In this document: piece by piece, positions 46,559 to 55,059 of the stretch | Numbering within the stretch: position 1 is the first letter of the stretch | Layout of the letters: each line of letters begins with the position of its first letter | DNA from: CAJCIT01 sp963771305 | GTDB taxonomy: Bacteria; Acidobacteriota; Terriglobia; Bryobacterales; Bryobacteraceae | Direction: 5' to 3' | DNA: 64,000 nucleotides | Assembly (NCBI GenBank): GCA_963771305.1 | Contig: CAVYTS010000039.1 | Coordinates: 248,001 to 312,000 of the forward strand | Program-made: the position numbers and the translations under genes | Notes under the pieces: generated by a model | What the model saw: only the letters and a program-made list of their open reading frames with translations | The model's database searches: none | What the model was told of the DNA's origin: nothing

Positions 46559-48232
46559 ATGTCTTTCGGTGATCTCTTCCGGTCGTTCCTGCCGTTGCAC
46601 AATCCCCTCGGCTTCGGGGCAAGCGACTTTATCGAGCTGGCGGTCGGGGTCCTGCTGGTCATTCTGTTGGTGGCGCGAGCGCCCATTGAGCCCTATGCCC
46701 AAAAGCTCGCGCGAAAGCCGGGCTGGTCGATGCTGTTCCTGGCCGGGCTGACGATCGCACTTCGACTGGCCCTGCTGCCGTCGCATCCGGTACCGACTCC
46801 GCAGGGCGCGGACGATTTCAGTTACTTGTTGCTGGGTGACACGTTGGCCCATTTGCGCCTGGCCAATCCGCCGCATCCGTTGCACCAGTTCTTCGAGACG
46901 AACTTCGTTTTGCAGGAGCCAGCCTACAGTTCGATCTACCCGCTCGGCCCCGCGCTGGCGCTGGCTGGGGGCCAAGTGTTTTTTCACCTCCCGTGGGCGG
47001 GCGTCGTGCTCTCGGTGGCCCTGTTCTGCTCACTGTGTTACTGGATGCTGCGCGGCTGGACCACGCCCGGATGGGCTTTGCTCGGCGGGCTGCTTGCGGT
47101 TTGCGAGTTTGGTCCGTTGAGCTACTGGATGAATTGCTACTGGGGCGGTGCGGTTTCCGCGATGGCGGGATGCCTTGTTTTCGGCGCGTTGCCGAGGCTG
47201 CAGGAACGCGGCCAGACTCGCGACGCTGTTTTGCTGGGTCTGGGCGTTGGCCTGCAGATGCTATCCCGTCCCTATGAATCGGTGATCCTGGACGTGGCGG
47301 TTGCGCTGTTCTTTATCCGGGCGCTGCGACGATTCGTGAAGGTGGCGCCTATCGTCGGGCTGGCCGTCTTGCCCGCTTTCGCACTGCTCGCCCTTCATAA
47401 CCGCGCTGTCACGGGAAGCTGGACGACTCTGCCGTACTCGCTGAGCCGCTATCAGTATGGCGTGCCCACCACGTTTACGTTCCAGCCCAAGCCGATTCCG
47501 CACTCGCAGCTGACAGCGGCGCAGCAACTCTATTACGAAGGCCAATCCGCGGCGCACGACGCTACGCCCGGATTCATAGCTCGGCTGGTCAGCCGGCTTC
47601 CGTTTGCACGCTTCTTTCTTCTTCCGCCGCTTTTCCTCGCGCTACCGTTTTTTCTCCTGCGCGTCCGCGAGTTCCGCATAGCGTGGCTGGCCGTCACGCT
47701 GGTGCTGTTCGCGCTCGGCTCCAACTTCTACGTTTACTTCTTCCCACACTACGTGGCCGCGGCGGCGTGCCTGGTAGTGTTGGCGGCTGTAACCGGGCTG
47801 GAGCGACTGTTCCGACTCAATGCCGTCGCCACGCGATGGATCGTCATCCTGTGCGGTGTGCATTTTCTCTTTTGGTATGGAGTCAACGCACTGGGCGACG
47901 AGAGAACTCTAAGCGCCATGGGGCCCTACGAAGGATGGGACATCATCGGCCACGGCGACCCCGAGCATCGCATCGCCATTGACACGCAACTGGCCCGAGC
48001 GCCCGGTAAGCAGCTTGTGTTCGTGCGCTACTGGGTTGGGCATGGCTACCATGAATGGCTTCACAATGATGCCGACATTGACAAAGCGAGGGTGATGATG
48101 GCGCTGGATCTCGGCGCCGAAGAGAACCTGGTGCTGGAGCGCTACTATCCTGATCGCGCGGTATGGCTCCTGGAGCCAGATGCCCTTCCTCCGCGGCTGA
48201 ATTCGTATCCTGCGCCCGAGAGAAACCGCTAA
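46559..48232 (+). CDS. Polytopic membrane protein, GT39-like glycosyltransferase
   Basis: A 557-residue protein with ten or more predicted membrane segments. The first external loop carries the Asp pair in QGADDFSYLLLGDTLAHLR (about residues 81-100), and SYWMNCYWGGAVSAMAG lies near residues 189-205. Asp-rich first loops bind the polyprenyl-phosphate sugar donor in GT-C enzymes. The C-terminal 90 residues are soluble. It probably adds a sugar to a lipid or protein on the outer face of the membrane; donor and acceptor are unknown. It stands alone, with no polysaccharide cluster nearby. Confidence 0.75.
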   Translation: MSFGDLFRSFLPLHNPLGFGASDFIELAVGVLLVILLVARAPIEPYAQKLARKPGWSMLFLAGLTIALRLALLPSHPVPTPQGADDFSYLLLGDTLAHLRLANPPHPLHQFFETNFVLQEPAYSSIYPLGPALALAGGQVFFHLPWAGVVLSVALFCSLCYWMLRGWTTPGWALLGGLLAVCEFGPLSYWMNCYWGGAVSAMAGCLVFGALPRLQERGQTRDAVLLGLGVGLQMLSRPYESVILDVAVALFFIRALRRFVKVAPIVGLAVLPAFALLALHNRAVTGSWTTLPYSLSRYQYGVPTTFTFQPKPIPHSQLTAAQQLYYEGQSAAHDATPGFIARLVSRLPFARFFLLPPLFLALPFFLLRVREFRIAWLAVTLVLFALGSNFYVYFFPHYVAAAACLVVLAAVTGLERLFRLNAVATRWIVILCGVHFLFWYGVNALGDERTLSAMGPYEGWDIIGHGDPEHRIAIDTQLARAPGKQLVFVRYWVGHGYHEWLHNDADIDKARVMMALDLGAEENLVLERYYPDRAVWLLEPDALPPRLNSYPAPERNR

Positions 48233-48408
48233 GAAAAGCAAAGAAAAGCTGCCGCGCGCGGCTTAACACTGCTACGAAGCTGAGTAAGTTGTTGGAGAAC
48301 TGCGAAAGGTATCCGCTCCGAAGGGGCGCCACTATCGTTGGTTGCGTCGCCACCATGAAGTTAGAACACAGAGGAATTTAGTAAAATTACTAGCTGTGTT
48401 AAGTAGAA

Positions 48409-48735
48409 TTACCAGCGATTTTTGCTACCGCCGAAATCGCGCTGACGGCCACCACCGCCACCGCCACCAGCGGGCCGCTCACGGCGCTCAGGCGGGCGAG
48501 CTTCATTGACAACTAGGGCCCGACCCATTAACTGACGGCCATTACAGGCCTCAGCAGCCTGCACGGCTACCGCGTCGTCATTAATCTCTACAAAACCAAA
48601 CCCGCGAGCCTCACCACTGAAACGATCGCGCAAAATATTTACACTGTCGACGTGAATACCAGCCTCCGCAAAGAAAGCTTCTATGTCCGATTCAGTCGCT
48701 TTGTAGGGCAGATTCCCCACGAACAGCTTAGTCAC
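48409..48735 (-). CDS. RRM domain RNA-binding protein
   Basis: 108 residues: one RNA-recognition motif with RNP2 LFVGNL (residues 4-9) and RNP1 RGFGFVEI (about 44-51), then a short Gly/Arg tail (ERPAGGGGGGGRQRD). It is the bacterial single-RRM type found in cyanobacteria and Acidobacteria, often cold-induced. A ribosome-binding site AGGAGAATTG precedes ATG 48735. The upstream 190 bp to the next gene could hold a long leader, but no thermosensor-like fold can be assigned by eye. Confidence 0.9.
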   Translation of the reverse strand: MTKLFVGNLPYKATESDIEAFFAEAGIHVDSVNILRDRFSGEARGFGFVEINDDAVAVQAAEACNGRQLMGRALVVNEARPPERRERPAGGGGGGGRQRDFGGSKNRW

Positions 48736-48926
48736 TCAATTCTCCTAACTGTGTAATGGGGATGAAAGCTTTCTGGGGCGCCGACAAGTGAGGGGTCTCT
48801 TTGCGGGGAAAACTGACAACACCAAAAGCACCCCTATATGTTCGCACAAAGTACGCGAGCTTTGAAAGCGTAAAAGCCCGTAAAAGCCTCGGTTGACCGC
48901 GGTCGGCGTAAGCGCGAGTAATATCG

Positions 48927-50150
48927 TCACCGAGGTGTGATCAGACCGCCCAATTTGTCCTGCTCGCCGCCGCTGTTACGCGGATAGCGCGTCGAATACG
49001 CTTCCAGGTATTTGAGTCCCGAGCCTGTATTGTAGATCACAATCCGGTCGTCGGGCTTGAGGAATGCACTCTTCAACAATTGTGCGGCGGCCGCGACGCA
49101 AGCGCCTCCTTCCGGAGCAGGAAAGATGCCTTCTCGTTCGGCGAGAGCAATGCCTGCATCCAGCAGTTCTTCGTCGGTAATGGAAATGGCGGTGCCTTCG
49201 CTTTCCCGGATCGCGTTCAGAATCTGGAAGTCTCCCAGCGGCTTGGGCACGCGTAACCCGCTGGCCACCGTATAAGCGTCGTTCCAGAGTTCGCTGCGGG
49301 CGGCTCCGGCTTTGAAAGCCCGGGTCAGTGGCTGGCACCCGGCTGCCTGAACCGCGATCATCTTGGGCCGCTTCGCGCCGGTGATCCCAAGCTCTTCCAA
49401 CTCATGGAAGGCCTTCCACATTCCGATTAAGCCCACGCCACCGCCGCACGGATAGAGAATTGCATCGGGCAGCTGCCAGCCGAATTGCTCGGCTAGCTCG
49501 TAGCCCATGGTTTTCTTTCCCTCAATCCGATACGGCTCTTTCAGAGTGCTGACATCGAACCAGCCTTCCGCTGTCTTGCGCTCGGCGACAATGCGACCGC
49601 AATCATTGATAAAGCCGTCCACCAACGTCACGTGGGCGCCGTAAGCTTTGCACTCGATAAAGTTCGCTTGCGGCACATCGTTTGGCATGAAGATATGTGC
49701 CTCCATGCCAGCCACGGCGGCGTACGCGGCCAGTGCGCTGGCGGCATTACCCGCGGACGGTATCGCAAGCTTCGTGACGCCCAACTTCTTCGCCATCGTG
49801 ACCGCCGTCGAAAGGCCGCGAGCCTTGAAGGAGTCGGTTGGATTCTGGCCTTCATCTTTGAGCCAAAGGTCGTGAGCGCCCAGCTCGCCTGCCAGCCGAT
49901 TGAGCCGCACCAGCGGGGTCCACCCTTCGCCGAGAGTCACGGCATCTTTTGCATACGCAGGAAGCACCTTTTCGTAGCGCCACATGCTGGGAACTTGCGA
50001 CGACACCAACGCCTGCGGATTCGAGATGCCTAGGGCCTTCAAGTCATAGTGAACGAGCAACGGTCCGCCACACTCGCACAGATTCAGAAGCTGGCCGGGC
50101 GAATACGGCCGGTTGCACAAGCTGCAGGCGAGGCTGGCGACATTTCCCAT
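48927..50150 (-). CDS. thrC: Threonine synthase, second copy
   Basis: A 407-residue PLP fold-type II enzyme. The N-terminal zinc-ribbon-like pair is ACSLCNRP and LCECGGPL. The PLP lysine is in NPTDSFKARGL, STGN is replaced by IPSAGNAASALAAY, and the glycine loop is YPCGGGVGLIG. SAGNAA and CGGG fit the short threonine synthase class. It could instead be a threonine dehydratase-like or cysteate synthase-like relative; threonine synthase is most likely because of the zinc ribbon. With 44293-45681 the window holds two such enzymes. Confidence 0.8.
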   Translation of the reverse strand: MGNVASLACSLCNRPYSPGQLLNLCECGGPLLVHYDLKALGISNPQALVSSQVPSMWRYEKVLPAYAKDAVTLGEGWTPLVRLNRLAGELGAHDLWLKDEGQNPTDSFKARGLSTAVTMAKKLGVTKLAIPSAGNAASALAAYAAVAGMEAHIFMPNDVPQANFIECKAYGAHVTLVDGFINDCGRIVAERKTAEGWFDVSTLKEPYRIEGKKTMGYELAEQFGWQLPDAILYPCGGGVGLIGMWKAFHELEELGITGAKRPKMIAVQAAGCQPLTRAFKAGAARSELWNDAYTVASGLRVPKPLGDFQILNAIRESEGTAISITDEELLDAGIALAEREGIFPAPEGGACVAAAAQLLKSAFLKPDDRIVIYNTGSGLKYLEAYSTRYPRNSGGEQDKLGGLITPR

Positions 50151-50379
50151 GAAGGCTTATTGTAGCTGCGTCGGCGGGACAGAGCCGGAAATGAGGAGAC
50201 ATCGCGTTTCTCGAAGATGGATTCTAGAGGGAACCAAATTGGTAGTGCTCACTGTTGGTTGTATGACAGCCGCCCACAAAAAAACTTGCGAGAATAATAT
50301 GTGTTGGATTTAATACCTCGACCAATGCAAGGAAGCGTGGAGGTCGGTCCAGAGAAAAACTGGCGCTTCTGGAGGCGAC

Positions 50380-50625
50380 GTGCTGTATCCACTCAGCCGG
50401 GAAGAGCAAGCGGCCATGTCCCGGTATCTATCGGCCATCCGGCAGCAGTTGCAGGATGTCTCCGATTTGTTTTCGTCACGCTATGGGAAGAACAGTAATC
50501 TAGCAGAGATTGCTGCCCGGTCAGTCGCCTGCACCACGTTGTTGGAGCGGGAACTTCTGGTGTCCGACGGAAATGATGCCACAATGGCTAGGAGATCAGA
50601 GGAGGCGCTGAAAACTTCTGCCTAA
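50380..50625 (+). CDS. Small helical hypothetical protein
   Basis: 81 residues. The product is amphipathic helix throughout (REEQAAMSRYLSAIRQQLQD, AEIAARSVACTTLLERELL) with no signal or membrane segment. It stops 40 bp before the lytic transglycosylase ATG, so the two may be co-transcribed. No family is recognised. The 228 bp upstream hold no other gene. Confidence 0.5.
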   Translation: MLYPLSREEQAAMSRYLSAIRQQLQDVSDLFSSRYGKNSNLAEIAARSVACTTLLERELLVSDGNDATMARRSEEALKTSA

Positions 50626-50665
50626 GCAAACACCACTACGTCTTCCGTTCATTCTGGCACTGAGC

Positions 50666-51388
50666 ATGGCCGGCATCGCGCCGCTGAATGCCACCGAACT
50701 GATCTCGCTCACAAACGGTTTTCAATTGGCAGCTAATTCTCACCGCCAAGTGGGCAGTTCCGTGGTGCTCGAACAAGCCGGCGGAACGATTGAGGTGGAG
50801 GCGGATCAGGTTGTGTCCATCGAGACGCTGAGTCCTCCGGCCGAGCAACACAACGAGAAAACCGGGAATGAGTTGCCTGCTGCCGCCAGCCGCGACCCGA
50901 TTCAGTTGATTTCAGAAGCAAGCCTGGCTGAGGGACTTCCCGCGAACTTTGTGCTCAGCGTTGCCTACGTGGAGTCAGGGTTTCAGCTGAAGGCGCGGTC
51001 ACCCAAAGGCGCCGTCGGTCTGATGCAACTGATGCCGCAAACGGCGGCAGAGCTGGGCGTCTTGCCGGATCGAGAGGAAGATAATGCCGAGGGAGGTGCT
51101 CGGTATCTCCGGCAACTTCTGATTCGCTATAAGGGGGACTCACGCTTGGCATTGGCAGCGTACAATGCCGGCCCCGCCGCCGTGGATCGTTTTCGAAATG
51201 TCCCGCCGTACCTCGAGACGCAGCAATACGTGAAACGCGTTCTCCGCGAGTACGCCCATCGCGAAGCGGTTTCACAAGCGAAACCTGCTCCAATAAGAGC
51301 GGCGCAGGGCAAAGCTAAAGGCCCCGCGACCGATCCAGAGCCAGCGTCTCCGAAGTCAACGGAGCGCCCGCTGGCGACTGCGCGCTAG
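50666..51388 (+). CDS. Lytic transglycosylase (SLT domain)
   Basis: 240 residues from ATG 50666. The catalytic Glu lies in VAYVESGFQLKARSPKGAVG (about residues 96-115), followed by GLMQLMPQTAAELGV and LALAAYNAGPAAVDR, the family 1 SLT motifs. It cleaves the MurNAc-GlcNAc bond of peptidoglycan with 1,6-anhydro product. At this start the signal peptide is cut short. In-frame codons upstream (LPKQTPLRLPFILALS) would supply one from a CTG at 50618, with GGAGG at 50601-50605, so a rare start is possible. The Pro/Lys-rich tail lacks a domain. Confidence 0.88.
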   Translation: MAGIAPLNATELISLTNGFQLAANSHRQVGSSVVLEQAGGTIEVEADQVVSIETLSPPAEQHNEKTGNELPAAASRDPIQLISEASLAEGLPANFVLSVAYVESGFQLKARSPKGAVGLMQLMPQTAAELGVLPDREEDNAEGGARYLRQLLIRYKGDSRLALAAYNAGPAAVDRFRNVPPYLETQQYVKRVLREYAHREAVSQAKPAPIRAAQGKAKGPATDPEPASPKSTERPLATAR

Positions 51389-51446
51389 CTACTACGACTG
51401 CCCGAAACCGGAGGCATTCTCATGGAATCCTCGGCACCTTGCCGCC

Positions 51447-52199
51447 ATGCGACATGCTACATTCGGGGAAATGCACGTCGAGGCAACGACCCTTTTCGAG
51501 AAGCCTGAAGAAGCATACAGAAGAGTTTTTCGAGATTTAAAACCGCACGCGCCCGTGCCGACTGTGACCGTGCATTTCAAACGATATGCCAACGCCAATA
51601 GCCGGATCCGGCTGTCGAGTGGTCACCTATTGGTAGAAATCAGCGACCTGCTCGAAAGCGCTCCTTCGGCCGTCCAGGACGCGCTCGCTCACATTCTGAT
51701 TTCAAAGCTGTATCGCCGGTGCCCGGACCGCAGCCAGGTCGCGGTTTATCGTCGCTATTTGAACCGCTCCGATATTCGACGAACCTTACAGCAAGTGAAA
51801 CAGGAACGCGGCCGCAAACGATATCGCGATCCGAAGGGCCGTTATTACAATCTATGTGACTTGTTTGACGAACTCAATTTTGCGCACTTCAGCGGATTGA
51901 TGTCGCAGCCGCAGCTAGGCTGGAGCCTGAGGCCGTCACGTTCAACTCTCGGACATTACGATCCATCACACAATGTGATCATTCTAAGCGGGCTGCTTGA
52001 TTCGCCCGAAGCTCCAGCCCTCGCCGTGAAGTACGTGATGTTCCACGAAATGCTTCACCTGCGCTATCCAACCGATTACCGGGCTTTGCGGAGATGCATC
52101 CATACACCCGAGTTTCGGGAGGCCGAGAAGCAGTTCTCAGGTTATATGATAGCAAAGGCAAGCCTGCGAAGGTTTGTTGAGACGGCCTCTAAAGTGTGA
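51447..52199 (+). CDS. SprT-like zinc metallopeptidase
   Basis: 250 residues (ATG 51471 is an alternative start). The zinc-binding HExxH is HEMLH in VKYVMFHEMLHLRYP, near residues 193-207. The helical N-terminal half contains a Leu/Arg-rich region and QVKQERGRKRYRDPKGRYYN. Third-ligand candidates are His residues in RRCIHTPEFREAEKQF. SprT-family proteins are soluble and poorly characterised in bacteria; the protease assignment is by motif. It lies 58 bp after the lytic transglycosylase on the same strand. Confidence 0.75.
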   Translation: MRHATFGEMHVEATTLFEKPEEAYRRVFRDLKPHAPVPTVTVHFKRYANANSRIRLSSGHLLVEISDLLESAPSAVQDALAHILISKLYRRCPDRSQVAVYRRYLNRSDIRRTLQQVKQERGRKRYRDPKGRYYNLCDLFDELNFAHFSGLMSQPQLGWSLRPSRSTLGHYDPSHNVIILSGLLDSPEAPALAVKYVMFHEMLHLRYPTDYRALRRCIHTPEFREAEKQFSGYMIAKASLRRFVETASKV

Positions 52200-52216
52200 C
52201 TTGAGCCTGAAGGTTT

Positions 52217-52744
52217 TCAGGCGAAATCCGGAACAGCCAGTTCCGTGAGGTGCTCGCTGAGTGCCTGGAGAGGCTCCAGTAGAAGTCGCACGTTAACTGT
52301 GCAGATGCCGAGACGACAGAGGCTATACGATAGCTCAGTTCGGAGTACGGCTTTGAAGAACTGGAATTGCACAGCGATGAGCTTGGTGGCAACGTCAGAG
52401 GAGTCCTGAGGGCTGCTGGCGACTAAAGCGCGCGCGGTGACATGCAGGCGATTGAAGTCGATGATCAGCCGATCCAGGTACTGCCGAAAAATCGCCAAGC
52501 GTTCGCGGCGCAGCTTCTTATACAGACTCAGATCAAAACCAGGCTGTCGAGACAGAAAGGCGAAATCGTCATTGCTCAGAAGACTCGACATCGAGCGATA
52601 TCGATCCAAGGAAAAGCCCTCCAGCCATTCCGGGGTAATCTCATCCATTAGGGGTTTGCGATATAGCCTCCGTAACACGGGAACTGTACCGCAGAGCCCT
52701 AGGCCAAGAATTATAGACAGGGCTATATAGACAGCAATCGACAA
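52217..52744 (-). CDS. Membrane-anchored hypothetical protein
   Basis: 175 residues with an N-terminal membrane helix (MSIAVYIALSIILGLGLCGT) and a helical cytoplasmic part (SRQPGFDLSLYKKLRRERLA, LDRLIIDFNRLHVTARAL). No family is recognised. It ends 17 bp from the convergent SprT-like gene and lies about 100 bp from the membrane protein at 52846, on the same strand. Confidence 0.55.
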   Translation of the reverse strand: MSIAVYIALSIILGLGLCGTVPVLRRLYRKPLMDEITPEWLEGFSLDRYRSMSSLLSNDDFAFLSRQPGFDLSLYKKLRRERLAIFRQYLDRLIIDFNRLHVTARALVASSPQDSSDVATKLIAVQFQFFKAVLRTELSYSLCRLGICTVNVRLLLEPLQALSEHLTELAVPDFA

Positions 52745-52845
52745 ATCTGGAACTCCGAAATTGAGCTTACCTGATACCTGATCGGCATTTCAACAAAATT
52801 CAGCGACGAAAGCGCCGATTTCTGTTAATTTTACCTAACTGTATT

Positions 52846-53760
52846 TTACATTACATTGAGACGCGCTTTGGGCGGCCGCGCCGACCGCAGTAGTGTTGCG
52901 TTGATTGCATCCAGTTGAACTAGCAGGCGCTCCTGCTCCTGCGGCTTCCACCGATGGCCGAGGCGGACGGGCGCTGTTTCACCGCCGAGGGTTAGGAAGA
53001 ATAGCCAGTAAAGGTAACAGGCAGCAGTGACAAGCTGAATCGAGACATTAATGGAGGGTAAAGCCTCGGAAGAAAAATATCGAAAGAAGAGGCTTAAACT
53101 CTTGACTGCAAAGAAGATGAGGTATCCTGCGCTAAAGATCACGGTGTTTCTGGGCACATCGACGGGGAACCAGAGCAGGAACAGCAGCATAGCCACGAGA
53201 CTTAGCAGCAGGACGGTGCTGACGGTTTGATCGACGGTCATCGTCTGGTACACGGAGGAAAATAGCTGGTCCTCTTTGGCCGACGACGTAGGAGCTACCT
53301 TCGCGTTCTCAAGTTCTTTCCGTTGGGCATCCCGGTCCTTCGTCATCTCCTCCTTCTTCGCCTTGGCGACGGCGGTCTTGTCGAGCCGCGATTGTACGCC
53401 AACAAGAACCAACCCGAGGCAAACGGCTACCAGAACAGTGGCTGCCAGGACTCTTCGGGAGAGCTTGAGGATGCCCGGAAACCGAAGCATAATAGACCGC
53501 AGGAGCGCAAAGACGATCCAGACGGTGATAGCCGTTTCCAAAGCAACAGACAGCCGGTAAACCACTCGATAGTCGAGGTGGTAACGGACCCACGAGCCCT
53601 CGATCTTCATCGCAGAAGTCAGACAGAGAACCAGCAGATCAGCCAGCAGTAAGAACAGGAATTGGCGGAAAACACCCCGGAGGTTCAAGCGGACAAGCCG
53701 AACCATGAGGACCAAAGTGAGCCCCGCGTTCGCCCAAAAGAGAATGTCTTTAAACTCCAT
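52846..53760 (-). CDS. Multi-pass membrane protein with central coiled coil
   Basis: 304 residues with about seven hydrophobic segments. Between the fourth and fifth is a soluble stretch of about 55 residues (KKEEMTKDRDAQRKELENAK), highly charged and likely coiled coil. The C-terminal tail is basic. No enzyme motif is visible. It may be a sensor-type or scaffold membrane protein. ATG 53760 is preceded by GATGAAAGCGGCGAC, which gives only a weak ribosome-binding site. Confidence 0.65.
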   Translation of the reverse strand: MEFKDILFWANAGLTLVLMVRLVRLNLRGVFRQFLFLLLADLLVLCLTSAMKIEGSWVRYHLDYRVVYRLSVALETAITVWIVFALLRSIMLRFPGILKLSRRVLAATVLVAVCLGLVLVGVQSRLDKTAVAKAKKEEMTKDRDAQRKELENAKVAPTSSAKEDQLFSSVYQTMTVDQTVSTVLLLSLVAMLLFLLWFPVDVPRNTVIFSAGYLIFFAVKSLSLFFRYFSSEALPSINVSIQLVTAACYLYWLFFLTLGGETAPVRLGHRWKPQEQERLLVQLDAINATLLRSARPPKARLNVM

Positions 53761-53935
53761 TCAAGAAGTCGCCGCTTTCATCCTAACAAGATTGAGTGGT
53801 ATAAGATAAATCACATTTTCTTCCGCCAGTCCAGACCGTCTGGCGAAAGACTATGAGAAACCAAAAAACGTCGCAGGAGCGATGTTCGTGGTGGATAAAG
53901 TCAGCGGAAGTAAGGCAAGAGCTGGCTCTGGCCGC

Positions 53936-54406
53936 CTATCGTGCCGTGGGCGGAAACGGCGAGCCTGGATCGGGAATCGGCAATGGCGTCGAGTTTGCAG
54001 CTGGCGGAAACGGTGAGCCCGGATCCGGGATCGGCAACGGCGTCAAGTTTGCAGCCAGCGGAAACGGTGAGCCTGGATCCGGAATCGGCAGCGGCGTCAA
54101 GTTTGAAGCCGGCGGAAACGGTGAGCCGGGGTCGGGAATCGGTAACGGTGTCAAGTTTGAAGACGGCGGAAACGGTGAGCCTGGGTCGGGAATCGGCAGC
54201 GGTGTCAAGTTTGAGGCCGGCGGAAACGGCGAGCCCGGGTCGGGAATCGGCAGTGGCGCGAAGCCCCGCATACCGGTCGAAGTACCATCGGTTATAGTAC
54301 CCGAGGTGCCCAACTGTTCGGAGGGCACCCCACGATGGAGCGTAGCAGCTCCTAGAGTCGCCGTTGAAACACTCAAAAGTGCAGCGAGAGTGAGGGTTGT
54401 TTTCAT
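53936..54406 (-). CDS. Secreted protein with six 18-residue Pro-rich repeats
   Basis: 156 residues. A signal peptide (MKTTLTLAALLSVSTATLGA) is followed by about 30 residues of linker, then six tandem copies of PLPIPDPGSPFPPASNLT (residues 51-156, last copy 16 residues). The repeats vary mostly at positions 13-17. Copy sequences at the DNA level differ at many silent sites, so the repeat is maintained at the protein level and not newly expanded. It may be a cell-surface or wall-associated fibre; no family is known. AGGCGG upstream of ATG 54406 supports this strand over the Gly-rich opposite frame. Confidence 0.7.
   Translation of the reverse strand: MKTTLTLAALLSVSTATLGAATLHRGVPSEQLGTSGTITDGTSTGMRGFAPLPIPDPGSPFPPASNLTPLPIPDPGSPFPPSSNLTPLPIPDPGSPFPPASNLTPLPIPDPGSPFPLAANLTPLPIPDPGSPFPPAANSTPLPIPDPGSPFPPTAR
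53939..54256 (-). repeat. 54-bp coding tandem repeat, six copies
   Basis: The DNA form of the Pro-rich repeat described above: five full 54-bp units plus a 48-bp partial unit. The third-base changes (for example GGATCGGGAATCGGC versus GGGTCGGGAATCGGC on the plus strand) show purifying selection on the minus-strand frame or gradual drift. No spacer-repeat arrangement exists, so it is not CRISPR. Confidence 0.85.
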
Positions 54407-54549
54407 CTGTCTTATCCGCCTATAATCAATGGCTTAGAAGTTGGGGGTAGACACCCAATTAGCCTGTTTAAACACTAGCGAACTAGGTGGTACCGACGCC
54501 ACCGAGTGAACGCTTTTTCTGAAAAGCGAACATGTAGTACCGGATTGAG

Positions 54550-55059
54550 ATGTGGCGAGCGGAAACACACTGTTTTCTAGTGTATGATCGATTAAGTTCA
54601 ATGTTCGGAACGCGGGTAAGCAGTAAAGAACGGGAAGCCCTTGATGACTTGTGGCAGCGCACGCTAGCCCACATTGTCAGCGCTTACGGTCGCCTTGTCT
54701 ACCTGGCAGGGCTGCGACATCCCGATACCGGACGCTACGAACACTTCGGGCTGACCTTGAACACTTCCAGCGCCGACGCCAATCGAGCTCTTCGACGCAG
54801 TCATGAGTCCATCTTCCAGGACTGGATCAACCTGCCTCTGAAAGAAAAGATGACCGATGTGCAGCTCTACATTTCCGCTTTAGAGCCAGTCGACGAGAGC
54901 GAACTGATTGATGCTTGGCTTCGTTTAACACCGTACAAGAACCTGGTGCCAGCCTCTATTCAAGGCCCTGAGCGCCAGAAGCACGTTTCAGATTTCGAGG
55001 CAATTCTGGGCCTGCTCAAGAACGTCTACGGCGTCGCTTCGCCAGATCCAAACGCTTAG
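54550..55059 (+). CDS. Hypothetical cytoplasmic protein
   Basis: Up to 169 residues; ATG 54601 (MFGTRVSSKEREALDD) is a plausible shorter start. Helix-rich and without membrane segments; no family recognised. Its 3' end overlaps the 3' end of the convergent XRE regulator gene by 44 bp (55016-55059), an arrangement that can cause transcriptional interference. The interval 54407-54549 holds the promoter region shared with the repeat protein. Confidence 0.55.
   Translation: MWRAETHCFLVYDRLSSMFGTRVSSKEREALDDLWQRTLAHIVSAYGRLVYLAGLRHPDTGRYEHFGLTLNTSSADANRALRRSHESIFQDWINLPLKEKMTDVQLYISALEPVDESELIDAWLRLTPYKNLVPASIQGPERQKHVSDFEAILGLLKNVYGVASPDPNA

Noticed and set aside
48736..48926. RNA thermometer or riboswitch upstream of the RRM gene
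   Set aside because: No convincing stem hiding the ribosome-binding site could be drawn by eye; only the long leader is noted.
53939..54256. Possible CRISPR array
   Set aside because: Units are contiguous 54-bp coding repeats without variable spacers.
53853..54425. Gly-rich open frame on the plus strand opposite the Pro-rich repeat protein
   Set aside because: It lacks a signal peptide and ribosome-binding site, while the minus-strand frame has both.
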